Source: Pseudomonas serboccidentalis
GTDB lineage: Bacteria; Pseudomonadota; Gammaproteobacteria; Pseudomonadales; Pseudomonadaceae
Direction of reading: 5' to 3'
Length of the DNA stretch: 64,000 nt
NCBI RefSeq assembly: GCF_028830055.1
Contig: NZ_CP101655.1
Location: 1,866,880-1,930,879, forward strand
Below, one piece after another: positions 53,790 through 62,765 of this stretch. The translations under genes and the position numbers were made by a program. Each line of letters opens with the position of its first letter. Positions within the stretch are counted from its first letter, which is position 1. The notes under the pieces are model-generated. The model was given only the letters and a program-made list of their open reading frames with translations. It was not told where the DNA came from and did no database searches.

Positions 53790-54098
53790 TCAACGCTTGC
53801 AGAGGTAGTCCTGAGTGATGGTGGTTTGCAGGCAGTTGTACTGGCCCATGGTGCGGCAGATGTTTTTCTCCGAGCCGGTCACCTCGGCATGCTTGTAGCC
53901 CCAGGTCTTGCAGCGTTCCGATGCGACGGTCAGGCCTTGTGCGGCGCTGGTCTGGCCGCTTTCAAACTGGCCCAGTTCATAGGAGACCTGAACGACGCCG
54001 TCGTTCTTGCTGCCACCGGTGGCTTCCCACTGTTTGGGCGTGGCGCAGCCCGTCAGGGCGAGGGCGGTGAGGGTGAGAGTTGCGATCAGGGTTTTCAT
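53790..54098 (-). CDS. YecR-like lipoprotein
   Basis: A 102-residue lipoprotein: lipobox ALTGC, and mature part with GGSKNDGVVQVSYELGQFE and four cysteines (ERCKTWGY, KNICRT, YNCLQT, YLCKR), matching the YecR family. Probably outer membrane and disulfide-bonded. AAGGA lies about a dozen bases before the ATG. It ends two bases from the end of the kinase gene. Function unknown. Confidence 0.8.
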   Translation of the reverse strand: MKTLIATLTLTALALTGCATPKQWEATGGSKNDGVVQVSYELGQFESGQTSAAQGLTVASERCKTWGYKHAEVTGSEKNICRTMGQYNCLQTTITQDYLCKR

Positions 54099-54131
54099 GA
54101 TGAAACGTAGTCCTTTACCGGGGGAAATGAA

Positions 54132-54446
54132 TTACTGAAATGGAATCGGTGAGGCGCCTTTGGGCAGGCAGGACAGCGGCGGGGTCATGATGCCCATGCT
54201 CGCTACCGCGACAATGGCGCCGCTGGGCAACTCGCAGTTGTATTCGCCGGCCGGGGTGTACGCGGTGTAGTAGGTGAGGGTGCTGTCGCTGCGGATGTTG
54301 TCGATTTTCGACACCGGTTTGCCGATGACGGTCTGGGCGCGTTCTTTCATGCTGGCTTCGGTGGGTTTGGCGGTCTGGCAACCGCTGGCGCCGATCAGCA
54401 GGGCGCCGACGAGCGTGACTTTGCAGAGGTTTGCAGGCAGTTTCAT
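54132..54446 (-). CDS. small lipoprotein
   Basis: A 104-residue protein with lipobox GASGC and a mature part containing TPAGEYNCELPSGAIVAVAS and a further Cys (LSCLPKG). AAGGAAG precedes the ATG. It lies 33 bases upstream of the YecR-like gene on the same strand, probably one transcript. Function unknown. Confidence 0.75.
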   Translation of the reverse strand: MKLPANLCKVTLVGALLIGASGCQTAKPTEASMKERAQTVIGKPVSKIDNIRSDSTLTYYTAYTPAGEYNCELPSGAIVAVASMGIMTPPLSCLPKGASPIPFQ

Positions 54447-54570
54447 GGTGCTTCTTCCTTGGTGTTGTTCTGATTTCCAGGCACAACGATCCCGCGCACT
54501 GCACAGCGGCAGTGTTGGGGAGCATCGGGGGTTGCGAGGGAATATAACGCCGGGGGGCGGGGTGGTCGAT

Positions 54571-54586
54571 TAGCACAAATGTGCTA
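54571..54586. promoter_or_regulatory. perfect palindrome TAGCACA-AA-TGTGCTA
   Basis: Seven-bp perfect arms around AA, about 125 bases upstream of the lipoprotein start. The arms resemble a regulator binding site. Which protein binds is unknown. Confidence 0.4.
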
Positions 54587-54914
54587 GTGAGCTGTGGAGG
54601 CGATAGTCTTTTCGCTTCCTTGCGGGCGGGCGCAGAAAGGAAATCAGTCTAAAAACACTCATCCATCATTCGATGGTTTTTGCTAGCCTCAAAGGTGTAG
54701 GCGAAGACGCAGACTGATGCGCAAGCGGATAGCAAGGGGACGTGGGGCGCGTTCCGAAGGGTACACGGTTAGAAAGATCTCCGCGCTGAGATCCAGCCCT
54801 TATGCCGTGTGAGGCAGCAAAGCACCGCTCTTTTTCCATGGTTGCTTTTGTACTGTGAGAGGCCCGATAAACCTTGTAAGCCAGAGACCAGCACTGGCCG
54901 CCTACTCGAACTCC

Positions 54915-54937
54915 AAAGCCCGCCTTGTGCGGGCTTT
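54915..54937. terminator. hairpin terminator at the end of the CGL gene
   Basis: Perfect nine-bp stem AAAGCCCGC / GCGGGCTTT with a five-base loop, 15 bases after the stop of the cystathionine gene; usable from both directions though T-tracts are short. Confidence 0.7.
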
Positions 54938-54952
54938 GTCGTTCCTGTGGCG

Positions 54953-56125
54953 TCAGATCGACTTCAGTGCCTGGGCCAGATCGGCGCGCAGGTCTTCGAG
55001 GTCCTCAACGCCCACCGACAGACGCACCAGACCATCGCCGATGCCGAGTTTGGCGCGGGTCTCGGGCGGGATGGTCGCGTGGGTCATGATCGCCGGGTGC
55101 TCGATCAGGCTTTCGACACCGCCGAGGCTCTCGGCCAGGGCGAAGATCTTCACGTTCTCGAGGAAGCGCCGGGCACCGGCCAGATCGCTGTTCAAGTCCA
55201 CGGAAATCATCCCGCCGAAGCCGTGCATCTGCCGTTTGGCCAACTCATGCTGCGGGTGCGACGGCAGGCCCGGGTAGTGGACGCGTTTGACCTGCGGCTG
55301 TTGCTCCAGCCATTGCGCCAGCGCCAAGGCATTGCTGCAATGACGTTCCATGCGCAGCGCCAGGGTCTTCACCCCGCGCAGGGTCAGGAACGCGTCGAAC
55401 GGCCCGGAAATCGCGCCGACGGCGTTCTGCAGGAAGCCGAGTTTGTCCGCCAGTTCGGCATTCTGCCCAACCACCGCAATGCCGCCGATCACGTCCGAGT
55501 GACCGTTCAGGTACTTGGTGGTCGAGTGCAGCACGATGTCGAAACCCAGCTCCAGCGGTCGCTGGATATACGGGCTGGCGAAGGTGTTGTCGGCCACGCT
55601 GATGATCCCGCGTGCGCGGCAGATACGGGCGATGGCGGCGAGGTCCGAGAGGCTCAGCAGCGGGTTGGTCGGTGACTCGACAATGACCAGGCGTGTGTCG
55701 TCCTGCAGCGCCGCTTCGAACGCCGCCAGGTCAGTCAGATCGACGTAGCTGAAACGATGCCCGGCACTGCGCTGGCGCACCTTGTCGAACAGGCGGAACG
55801 TGCCGCCGTACAGGTCATTGCCGGAGATGACGTGCGAACCGGCATCGATCAGTTCGAGCACGGTGGAAATCGTCGCCAGCCCGGACGCGAAAGCAAACGC
55901 GCGGGTGCCGCCCTCCAGATCCGCCACGCAACGCTCCAGGGCAAAACGCGTCGGGTTGTGCGAGCGCCCGTAGTCGAAGCCCTTGTGCACGCCGGGGCTG
56001 TCCTGCAGGTAAGTCGAGTTGGCATAGATCGGCGGCATCAGCGCGCCGGTGGTCGGATCCGGCGTCTGGCCGGCGTGGATCACCCGGGTCGCGAAGCCTT
56101 GGGATTTATCGTCGTGCTGACTCAT
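54953..56125 (-). CDS. cystathionine gamma-lyase (PLP-dependent)
   Basis: A 390-residue Cys/Met-metabolism PLP enzyme: GFDYGRSHNPTRFALERCVA, and PLP-binding Lys204 in HSTTKYLNGHSDVIGG. It splits cystathionine to cysteine, 2-oxobutyrate and ammonia, second step of reverse transsulfuration. Its start overlaps the stop of the cystathionine beta-synthase gene by four bases (ATGA, 56122-56125), so the pair is co-expressed. Gamma-synthase activity cannot be excluded from sequence, but the CBS neighbour favours the lyase. Confidence 0.88.
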   Translation of the reverse strand: MSQHDDKSQGFATRVIHAGQTPDPTTGALMPPIYANSTYLQDSPGVHKGFDYGRSHNPTRFALERCVADLEGGTRAFAFASGLATISTVLELIDAGSHVISGNDLYGGTFRLFDKVRQRSAGHRFSYVDLTDLAAFEAALQDDTRLVIVESPTNPLLSLSDLAAIARICRARGIISVADNTFASPYIQRPLELGFDIVLHSTTKYLNGHSDVIGGIAVVGQNAELADKLGFLQNAVGAISGPFDAFLTLRGVKTLALRMERHCSNALALAQWLEQQPQVKRVHYPGLPSHPQHELAKRQMHGFGGMISVDLNSDLAGARRFLENVKIFALAESLGGVESLIEHPAIMTHATIPPETRAKLGIGDGLVRLSVGVEDLEDLRADLAQALKSI

Positions 56126-57498
56126 GCGAGGGATCTCCGTAATTGGTTGAGCATGTCGGTGCGGGTGATCAGGCCATGGAAGCCCGAGGCGTCGGCGATG
56201 ATCGCCACGAGGCCGCGACTGAGCACCGATTCCAGTTCGGCGAGGTCGGCGCCGGGCGCGAGGGTTTGCAGTTTGTCGGTCATCACGCTGGAGACCGATT
56301 GACTGAAGCGTGCGGCGTCTTCGTGTACTGCCAGCAGGATGTCCGATTCGTCGATCACGCCGACCAGTTGCTTGCCTTCAACCAGCACCGGCAGCTGCGA
56401 GACATCTGCCAGACGCATGCGCTGGAACGCGGTCAGCAGGGTGTCGCCGGGGCCGACGCTGATCACCCGGCCGTCCTCGAAACGGCGGGCGATGAGGTCG
56501 CGCAGGTCGCCATAACCCTTGCGTTGCAACAGGCCCTGATCGGTCATCCACTGGTCGTTATAAACCTTCGACAGGTAGCGCGTGCCGGTGTCGCAGACGA
56601 AGCTGACCACGCGTTTCGGCTCGGTCTGTTCGCGGCAATAACGCAGCGCGGCAGCCAGCAGGGTGCCGGTGGACGAGCCACCGAGAATGCCTTCGGCCTT
56701 GAGCAACTGACGGGCGTGATCGAAGCTTTCTTCATCGCTGATCGAATAGGCGTGACGCACGCTGGACAGGTCGGTGATCGACGGAATGAAGTCTTCGCCG
56801 ATGCCTTCCACCGCCCATGAACCGGGCTTGGGCAGGCTGCCGTCACGGCTGTATTGCGCCATCACCGAACCGACCGGATCGGCCAGGACCATTTCCAGAT
56901 CCGGCTGTACGCGTTTGAAGAAGCGGCTCAGCCCGGTCAGGGTGCCGGCGGACCCGACGCCGACCACGATCGCATCCAGGTCATGCTCGGTCTGCGCCCA
57001 GATTTCCGGCGCCGTGCTGCATTCGTGGGCGAGCGGGTTGGCGGGGTTGTTGAACTGGTCGGCGAAGAAGGCGCCGGGGATGTCTTTCGCCAAACGTGCG
57101 GCGACGTCCTGGTAATACTCGGGGTGGCCCTTGCCGACATCCGAGCGGGTGATGTGCACTTCGGCGCCCATGGCTTTCAAGTGCAGGACTTTCTCGGTGG
57201 ACATTTTGTCCGGCACCACCAGCACCACGCGGTAGCCCTTGGCGCGGCCGACCAGCGCCAGACCCAGGCCGGTGTTGCCGGCGGTGGCTTCGACGATGGT
57301 GCCGCCCGGTTGCAGGCGTCCATCGCGTTCAGCCGCGTCGATCATGGCCAGACCGATGCGGTCTTTGATCGAGCCTCCGGGGTTTTGCGACTCCAGTTTG
57401 AGAAACAGTGTGCACGGGCCAGTATCGAAACGAGTGACTTGAACCAGCGGAGTATTGCCGATCAGCCCAAGTACGGCAGGGCGTGATTCCTTTGACAT
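56122..57498 (-). CDS. cystathionine beta-synthase
   Basis: A 458-residue protein: PLP fold-type II domain with PLP Lys45 in NPGGSIKDRIGLAM and TAGNTG (substrate loop), followed by two CBS domains (~340-455) that typically bind adenosyl ligands. It condenses serine and homocysteine to cystathionine. GAGGTGAAG precedes the ATG. First gene of the two-gene reverse transsulfuration operon, similar in arrangement to PA0399-PA0400 of P. aeruginosa. No N-terminal heme-binding part is present. Confidence 0.9.
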   Translation of the reverse strand: MSKESRPAVLGLIGNTPLVQVTRFDTGPCTLFLKLESQNPGGSIKDRIGLAMIDAAERDGRLQPGGTIVEATAGNTGLGLALVGRAKGYRVVLVVPDKMSTEKVLHLKAMGAEVHITRSDVGKGHPEYYQDVAARLAKDIPGAFFADQFNNPANPLAHECSTAPEIWAQTEHDLDAIVVGVGSAGTLTGLSRFFKRVQPDLEMVLADPVGSVMAQYSRDGSLPKPGSWAVEGIGEDFIPSITDLSSVRHAYSISDEESFDHARQLLKAEGILGGSSTGTLLAAALRYCREQTEPKRVVSFVCDTGTRYLSKVYNDQWMTDQGLLQRKGYGDLRDLIARRFEDGRVISVGPGDTLLTAFQRMRLADVSQLPVLVEGKQLVGVIDESDILLAVHEDAARFSQSVSSVMTDKLQTLAPGADLAELESVLSRGLVAIIADASGFHGLITRTDMLNQLRRSLA

Positions 57499-57885
57499 TT
57501 CTTCACCTCTTCGTGGTGTTGATCGCGTTCCATTCGCGGGGAAAAGCTCGCGAGCAACATAGGCTCACACAGGGTCTGTCGCAACCTTTAGTCGGCCGTC
57601 AATTCAGCCAGTTCGATCTAACCATAGAACAAAATCGCCGCCCGCAAGGGGCGGGTTGGGCGTGTTTATATCGAGGCGCCATTGAGTATTCAAAGGGCGT
57701 CGTAGGCGTCACCAACGGCTTGATCCGGGAATGAATATCCTGCTGGGAAAACGGGCCGGCGGGATCATCTTCAGCTCATCCGATCATGAGGGAAACTTGT
57801 GATCATCAAGATTAAAATGAGTTTGTCTCACTAGCGCTTGATCTCGACAATGGTCGCCATCAACAAGACATTGGAGTTGTTTGTC
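57499..57885. other. control region between CBS and metE
   Basis: About 390 bases holding the two divergent promoters. A GC-rich hairpin lies near 57640-57658 (CCGCCC...GGGCGG). GATCAT repeats occur at ~57760-57815, close to metE. No cobalamin riboswitch, SAM riboswitch or clear MetR box (TGAA-N5-TTCA) was recognised. Confidence 0.45.
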
Positions 57886-60174
57886 ATGGCACTGGCCCAT
57901 TCCCTCGGATTTCCGCGTATCGGTCGCGACCGCGAACTGAAAAAAGCGCAAGAGGCGTTCTGGAAAGGAGAACTGAACGAGGCCGGCCTGCGTGAGGTCG
58001 GTCGTGAGCTGCGCAAGGCCCATTGGGACTTGCAGAAGAATGCCGGTATCGAGCTGCTGCCGGTGGGCGACTTTGCCTGGTACGACCAGGTGCTGACCCA
58101 CTCGCTGATGTTCGGGGTGATCCCCGAGCGCTTCCGTCCGCACGACGGCAAAGCCACCCTGCAGACCCTGTTCGGCATGGCCCGGGGCGTCAGCGACAGC
58201 TGCTGCGGTGGTGCCCACGCCCAAGAGATGACCAAGTGGTTCGACACCAATTACCACTACCTGGTCCCGGAATTCAGCGCCGATCAACAGTTCCAGCTCG
58301 GCTGGGAGCAGTTGTTCGAAGAAGTCGAAGAGGCCCGCGCCCTGGGCCACACTGTCAAACCGGTGGTGCTCGGCCCGCTGACGTACCTGTGGCTGGGCAA
58401 GGCCAAGGGCGGCGAGTTCGACAAGCTTGAGCTGCTCGATCGCCTGCTGCCGCTGTATGGCCAGATCTTCGCGCGCCTTGCCGCCCTCGGCGTGGAGTGG
58501 GTGCAGATCGACGAGCCGATTCTGGTGCTCGATCTGCCGCAGGACTGGAAGAACGCCTTCGAGCGTGCCTACAACCAGATCCAGCGTGACCCGCTGAAAA
58601 AACTCCTCGCCACCTACTTCGGTGGCCTGGAAGAAAACCTCGGCCTGGCCGCCAATCTGCCGGTCGACGGTTTGCACATCGACCTGGTGCGCGCCCCGGA
58701 ACAGTACCCGACCATCCTTGATCGTTTGCCGGCGTACAAGGTGTTGTCGCTGGGCATGGTCAATGGCCGTAACGTCTGGCGCTGCGATCTGGAGAACGCG
58801 CTCGCGACGTTGCAGCATGCGCATGAGCGCCTGGGCGATCGCCTGTGGGTCGCGCCATCGTGCTCGCTGTTGCACAGCCCGGTGGACCTGAGCCGCGAAG
58901 ACCAACTCGATGCCGAGCTGAAAAGCTGGCTGGCGTTTGCCGTGCAGAAGTGCGAGGAAGTCGCGCTGCTGGCCCAGGCCGTCAATCAGCCGGAAGCGCC
59001 GAAAGTGCTGCGGGCCTTGACCCAAAGCCGCTCGGTACAGACCAGTCGCGCCGCCTCGCCACGTATTCACAAACCCGCCGTGCAGGCCCGTGTTGCGGCC
59101 ATTACGGCGCAGGACAGCCAGCGCCAATCGCCGTTTAGCCAGCGCATTGGCAAACAACGCGCCGGCCTCAACCTGCCGCTGTTCCCGACCACCACCATCG
59201 GTTCGTTTCCGCAGACCGCGTCGATTCGTCTGGCGCGCCAGTCATTCAAGCAAGGCAAGCTCAGCGAAGCCGAATACACCGAAGCCATGTACAGCGAGAT
59301 CCGCCACGCGGTGGAGATCCAGGAGCAACTGGGCCTCGATGTGCTGGTGCACGGGGAAGCCGAGCGCAACGACATGGTCGAGTACTTTGCCGAGCAACTG
59401 GATGGCTACGTGTTCACCCGTTTCGGCTGGGTGCAGAGCTACGGTTCACGCTGCGTGAAACCGGCGGTGATCTTTGGTGACCTGAGCCGTCCGAAGGCCA
59501 TGACCGTGGAGTGGATCCGCTACGCCCAAAGCCTGACCGACAAAGTCATGAAAGGCATGTTGACGGGACCTGTGACCATGCTGATGTGGTCGTTCCCCCG
59601 CGAAGACGTGTCCCGCGAGGTGCAGGCGCGGCAACTGGCGCTGGCGATTCGTGATGAAGTGGTGGATCTGGAAGCCGCCGGGATCAGGATCGTGCAGATC
59701 GACGAAGCCGCGTTCCGCGAAGGCCTGCCGTTGCGCCGGGCGCAGTGGCAGCATTATCTGGACTGGGCCACCGAAGTGTTCCGTTTGTGCGCGTCGGGGG
59801 TGCGTGACGAAACCCAGATCCACACCCACATGTGCTACAGCGAGTTCAACGATGTGATCGAGTCCATCGCGGCGATGGACGCCGACGTGATCACCATCGA
59901 AACCTCGCGCTCGGACATGGAACTGCTCGACGCTTTCGAAGCTTTCGCCTATCCGAACGAGATCGGCCCGGGCGTCTACGACATTCACTCGCCGCGAGTG
60001 CCGGATGCATCGGAAATGGTCAACTTGCTGCGCAAGGCTGCCCAGCGTATTCCGCCAGAGCGGTTGTGGGTCAACCCGGACTGCGGCTTGAAAACCCGTG
60101 GCTGGCCGGAGACTGAAGCGGCGCTGGTGCACATGGTCACGGCGGCTCGCCAGTTGCGCAAAGAACTGGCCTGA
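57886..60174 (+). CDS. metE: cobalamin-independent methionine synthase
   Basis: A 762-residue protein of the full MetE length. N-terminal barrel begins [15 protein letters not shown]; the C-terminal catalytic barrel has the zinc ligands in [11 protein letters not shown] (His, Cys), a Glu, and NPDCGLKTR (Cys), plus [11 protein letters not shown]. It transfers the methyl group of methyltetrahydropteroyl-polyglutamate to homocysteine. ATG at 57886 has GGAG upstream; the frame extends 16 codons further. It shares homocysteine with the divergent CBS/CGL operon. Confidence 0.95.
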   Translation: MALAHSLGFPRIGRDRELKKAQEAFWKGELNEAGLREVGRELRKAHWDLQKNAGIELLPVGDFAWYDQVLTHSLMFGVIPERFRPHDGKATLQTLFGMARGVSDSCCGGAHAQEMTKWFDTNYHYLVPEFSADQQFQLGWEQLFEEVEEARALGHTVKPVVLGPLTYLWLGKAKGGEFDKLELLDRLLPLYGQIFARLAALGVEWVQIDEPILVLDLPQDWKNAFERAYNQIQRDPLKKLLATYFGGLEENLGLAANLPVDGLHIDLVRAPEQYPTILDRLPAYKVLSLGMVNGRNVWRCDLENALATLQHAHERLGDRLWVAPSCSLLHSPVDLSREDQLDAELKSWLAFAVQKCEEVALLAQAVNQPEAPKVLRALTQSRSVQTSRAASPRIHKPAVQARVAAITAQDSQRQSPFSQRIGKQRAGLNLPLFPTTTIGSFPQTASIRLARQSFKQGKLSEAEYTEAMYSEIRHAVEIQEQLGLDVLVHGEAERNDMVEYFAEQLDGYVFTRFGWVQSYGSRCVKPAVIFGDLSRPKAMTVEWIRYAQSLTDKVMKGMLTGPVTMLMWSFPREDVSREVQARQLALAIRDEVVDLEAAGIRIVQIDEAAFREGLPLRRAQWQHYLDWATEVFRLCASGVRDETQIHTHMCYSEFNDVIESIAAMDADVITIETSRSDMELLDAFEAFAYPNEIGPGVYDIHSPRVPDASEMVNLLRKAAQRIPPERLWVNPDCGLKTRGWPETEAALVHMVTAARQLRKELA

Positions 60175-60184
60175 GGAGACAACC

Positions 60185-60230
60185 AAAACCCATTGTGGGA
60201 GCGAGCAAGCTCGCTCCCACAATGGGTTTT
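60185..60230. terminator. perfect 46-base hairpin between metE and ppx-like gene
   Basis: Twenty-two-bp perfect arms and a two-base loop, with core GTGGGAGCGAGC. A-rich start and T-rich end make it a bidirectional terminator; the core GTGGGAGCGAGC is also found as a REP-like family in pseudomonads. Confidence 0.88.
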
Positions 60231-60238
60231 GTTGAGTG

Positions 60239-61174
60239 TCAGTGACGACTCATCAAACCGTGCAGCACACCGAGGCGCAAACCCGGTTCCGACGGGGCCA
60301 TCTGTGAAATGCCGAACACCTTGAACGCCGCCAGCATCAGCACCAGCCCACCCGGAAGGATGCTCTGGCGATGCGGCTGCAAGCCGGCCAGTTTCAATTG
60401 CTGAACGTTCTTCACTTTCAGCAGCAGGAGCGACAGGCGCAACAGTCCGCCATAGGTAATGCCGTCCTGGCCCAAGTCATTCAAGCGATTGGCCTTGAGC
60501 ACTTTCGCCAGCATGCGCGCAGTGCCCGATGAACCAATGGTCTGTTGCCAGCCCTGCGCGCGGTAGCGGCGGGCGACTTTTTCGAATTGCAGGATGGCGA
60601 CGCGCTCGGCTTCTTGCAGCGCACCGGGAGCGATACGCCCGTCGGGGAAATAGCGTGCGCCAAGGGTGCCGCTGCCGATGGCGATGCTCTCGGTGAGCAG
60701 CGGTTGCGCGCCCTGGCCGAGAATCAGTTCGGTGGAGCCGCCGCCGATGTCGACCACCAGTCGCAGGTCTTGCGCGCTTGGCAGCGAATGGGCGACGCCG
60801 GCGTACACCAGGCGCGCCTCTTCATGGCCGGAGATGACGTCGATGCGAAAGCCCAGATGGCGTTCGGCGCTGTCCAGAAACAACTGCGCATTGTCGGCCT
60901 CGCGCACGGCGCTGGTCGCCACCGCGCGAACCTTGCCGGCCTCGAACCCGCGCAGTTTCTTGCCGAAGCGCGCCAGCGCCTGCCAGCCACGATCCAGAGC
61001 CATTGCATCCAGCGCGCCGCCGTCGAATCCCTCGGCCAGCCGCACCGGCTCACGCAAGGTTTTGACCTCCTGAATCATGAAGCCTTTTCGGCTGCGTACC
61101 GACTGGCCGATCATCATGCGAAACGCATTCGAACCCAGGTCGATGGCGGCAAACAGCGAGGCGTCTTCTTTCAT
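60239..61174 (-). CDS. short Ppx/GppA-family phosphatase
   Basis: A 311-residue protein of the actin-like ASKHA fold: [58 protein letters not shown] and [10 protein letters not shown]. These bind phosphate chains or (p)ppGpp in Ppx/GppA enzymes. It lacks the C-terminal HD-like domains of the ~500-residue exopolyphosphatase, so it is the short paralogue type. AAGGA precedes the ATG. Substrate (polyphosphate or pppGpp) is undecided. Confidence 0.85.
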   Translation of the reverse strand: MKEDASLFAAIDLGSNAFRMMIGQSVRSRKGFMIQEVKTLREPVRLAEGFDGGALDAMALDRGWQALARFGKKLRGFEAGKVRAVATSAVREADNAQLFLDSAERHLGFRIDVISGHEEARLVYAGVAHSLPSAQDLRLVVDIGGGSTELILGQGAQPLLTESIAIGSGTLGARYFPDGRIAPGALQEAERVAILQFEKVARRYRAQGWQQTIGSSGTARMLAKVLKANRLNDLGQDGITYGGLLRLSLLLLKVKNVQQLKLAGLQPHRQSILPGGLVLMLAAFKVFGISQMAPSEPGLRLGVLHGLMSRH

Positions 61175-61402
61175 GGGAATCCTTGCAAAACGTCCGTCGA
61201 AGGCTCAAGACGGTTTGCGAGGATTCTGCCGCTGACTTGATGACAGCCTGATGACGGGGCAGGGGCGGTTCAATGAATGTGCGGCTGTCATGACGCTGTC
61301 ATGTTCCGGCGTCTATGCTCAACCCAATACATCGCGTGTTCTTAAAGTTTTTGCTGCCTCTTTTGGCAGCTTTTTTTTGCCTGCGATTTGATGCACTGCA
61401 TT

Positions 61403-61509
61403 CTGTAGGAGCTGCCGCAGGCTGCGATCTTTTGACTTTGGTTTTTATAAACAAAAGCAAGATCAAAAGATCGTCCGATCGCGCCCCGAGCCTGCGGCAG
61501 CTCCTACAG
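61403..61509. repeat. REPIN (class A) with extended centre
   Basis: Inverted class A arms separated by a spacer with extra bases (~61470-61490) before the right arm. It lies in the ~400-base gap before the ParD-like gene. Confidence 0.85.
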
Positions 61510-61544
61510 GGTTGGTTTGCAATTTTCCATGAGAGTTGGCTAAT

Positions 61545-61568
61545 ATACGATCCATATACACTTCGTAT
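61545..61568. promoter_or_regulatory. inverted repeat ATACGA-N12-TCGTAT before the ParD-like gene
   Basis: Perfect six-bp half-sites flank twelve bases, just before the ParD-like start at 61580, where an autoregulatory ribbon-helix-helix protein would bind. Confidence 0.45.
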
Positions 61569-61579
61569 CGGATTCGGAT

Positions 61580-61807
61580 ATGGGCATCGTAAAGATTTCA
61601 GAAGACATGCACGAAAACCTGCGCATCTCCAGCAACGCGCTCAGCCGCTCGATCAATGCGCAGGCCGAGCACTGGATGCGCATCGGCATGCTCGCCGAAC
61701 TGCACCCCAACCTCGACCACAGCGCCATTTGCCGCTTGCTGATCCGCGCCGAACAGAGCGGCGGGCTGGATCTGCATCAACTGACTCAGGAAGCCGTCAG
61801 CGCATGA
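61580..61807 (+). CDS. ParD-like ribbon-helix-helix protein
   Basis: A 75-residue protein matching the ParD_like family: MGIVKISEDMHENLRISSNA is a ribbon-helix-helix N-terminus, then RSINAQAEHWMRIGMLAELHP and a helical tail. Its stop overlaps the start of the methionine aminopeptidase (ATGA, 61804-61807), so there is no ParE toxin downstream. It probably binds DNA and represses its own operon with the peptidase. Confidence 0.78.
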   Translation: MGIVKISEDMHENLRISSNALSRSINAQAEHWMRIGMLAELHPNLDHSAICRLLIRAEQSGGLDLHQLTQEAVSA

Positions 61808-62595
61808 GAAACCAGATCAAGATCAACACCCCCGCCGAAATCGCTCAGTCGCGTGCTGCCGGCAAACTCGCCGCTGAAGTCCTGGCGATGCTGGTGCCGC
61901 ATGTGAAGGCCGGCGTGACCACCGATGAGTTGGATCGCCTGTGCAACGACTACATCGTCAATGTGCAAAAGGCGATTCCAGCCAACGTCGGTTATCACGG
62001 CTTCCCGAAAACCGTCTGCGCCTCGGTCAACGACGTGGTGTGCCACGGCATTCCTTCGGGCACACCGTTGCAGGACGGCGATATCGTCAACCTCGACATC
62101 GCGGTGATCAAGGACGGCTGGTTCGGCGACACCAGTCGCATGTACGTGGTCGGCGAGGCGACCCCTGAGGCGCAGCACCTGATCAAGACCACCTACGACG
62201 CCATGTGCGCCGGCATCCGTCTGGTGCGCCCGGGCGCGACGCTGGGCGATATCGGCCATGCGATCCAGAGCCTGGCGGAGAAGGAAGGTTTCAGCGTGGT
62301 GCGCGAGTATTGCGGCCACGGCATTGGCAAGGTCTATCACGATGAACCGCAGATCCTGCATTACGGTTTTCCGAATCAGGGCATGAAGCTCAAGGCGGGG
62401 ATGATCTTCACCGTCGAACCGATGCTCAATGCCGGTAAGCGCCATGTGAAGAACATGCCGGACGGCTGGACCGTGCTGACCAAGGATGGCTCGTTGTCGG
62501 CGCAGTGGGAGCACATGGTGGCGGTGACCGAGACGGGTTTCGAAATCCTCACGGCGTGGCCGGACGAAGTTGAAGGTTTCGCGCCCATCGTCTGA
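61804..62595 (+). CDS. map: type I methionine aminopeptidase, ParD-linked paralogue
   Basis: A 263-residue pita-bread metallopeptidase: His in NVGYHGFPKTVCASVNDVVCHG, metal ligands Asp in GDIVNLDIAVIKDGWFGDTSR, His in REYCGHGIGKVYHDEPQ, and Glu in FTVEPML and WEHM. All five ligands are present. It removes initiator Met from new proteins. Because it is coupled to a ParD-like protein it is likely an accessory copy besides the essential one usually linked to rpsB/tsf. Confidence 0.88.
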   Translation: MRNQIKINTPAEIAQSRAAGKLAAEVLAMLVPHVKAGVTTDELDRLCNDYIVNVQKAIPANVGYHGFPKTVCASVNDVVCHGIPSGTPLQDGDIVNLDIAVIKDGWFGDTSRMYVVGEATPEAQHLIKTTYDAMCAGIRLVRPGATLGDIGHAIQSLAEKEGFSVVREYCGHGIGKVYHDEPQILHYGFPNQGMKLKAGMIFTVEPMLNAGKRHVKNMPDGWTVLTKDGSLSAQWEHMVAVTETGFEILTAWPDEVEGFAPIV

Positions 62596-62651
62596 AAAAA
62601 GGGCCACCGCAGCCCGACGCTGTGTGACCCGAGGGTGATAGACAGTTTCCT

Positions 62652-62741
62652 TGTAGGAGTGAGCCTGCTCGCGATAACGGTGTGCCAGACAACAACTATG
62701 TTGAATGTCAGTCCGCTATCGCGAGCAGGCTCACTCCTACA
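62652..62741. repeat. REPIN (class B)
   Basis: Inverted pair of the TGTAGGAGTGAGCCTGCTCG repeat, between the convergent map and ABC transporter ends. Confidence 0.85.
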
Positions 62742-62765
62742 GGGGGATCTGGTGTCAGGGAAATA

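Larger units (their letters stand above)
54447..54952. other. 500-base gene-free stretch with possible structured RNA
   Basis: No supported coding gene. It contains a perfect 16-bp palindrome (54571-54586), and from ~54690 a segment with nested stems: GATCTC/GAGATC (54776-54781 with 54788-54793) inside ACACGG/CCGTGT (54763-54768 with 54805-54810). It ends with the hairpin at 54915. A small RNA on the plus strand is possible but no known family was recognised. Confidence 0.4.

Noticed and set aside
57499..57885. Cobalamin or SAM riboswitch upstream of metE
   Set aside because: No B12-box-like or SAM-riboswitch-like conserved core could be recognised.
61580..62595. Toxin-antitoxin module from the ParD-like gene
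   Set aside because: The coupled downstream gene is a methionine aminopeptidase, not ParE or another toxin.
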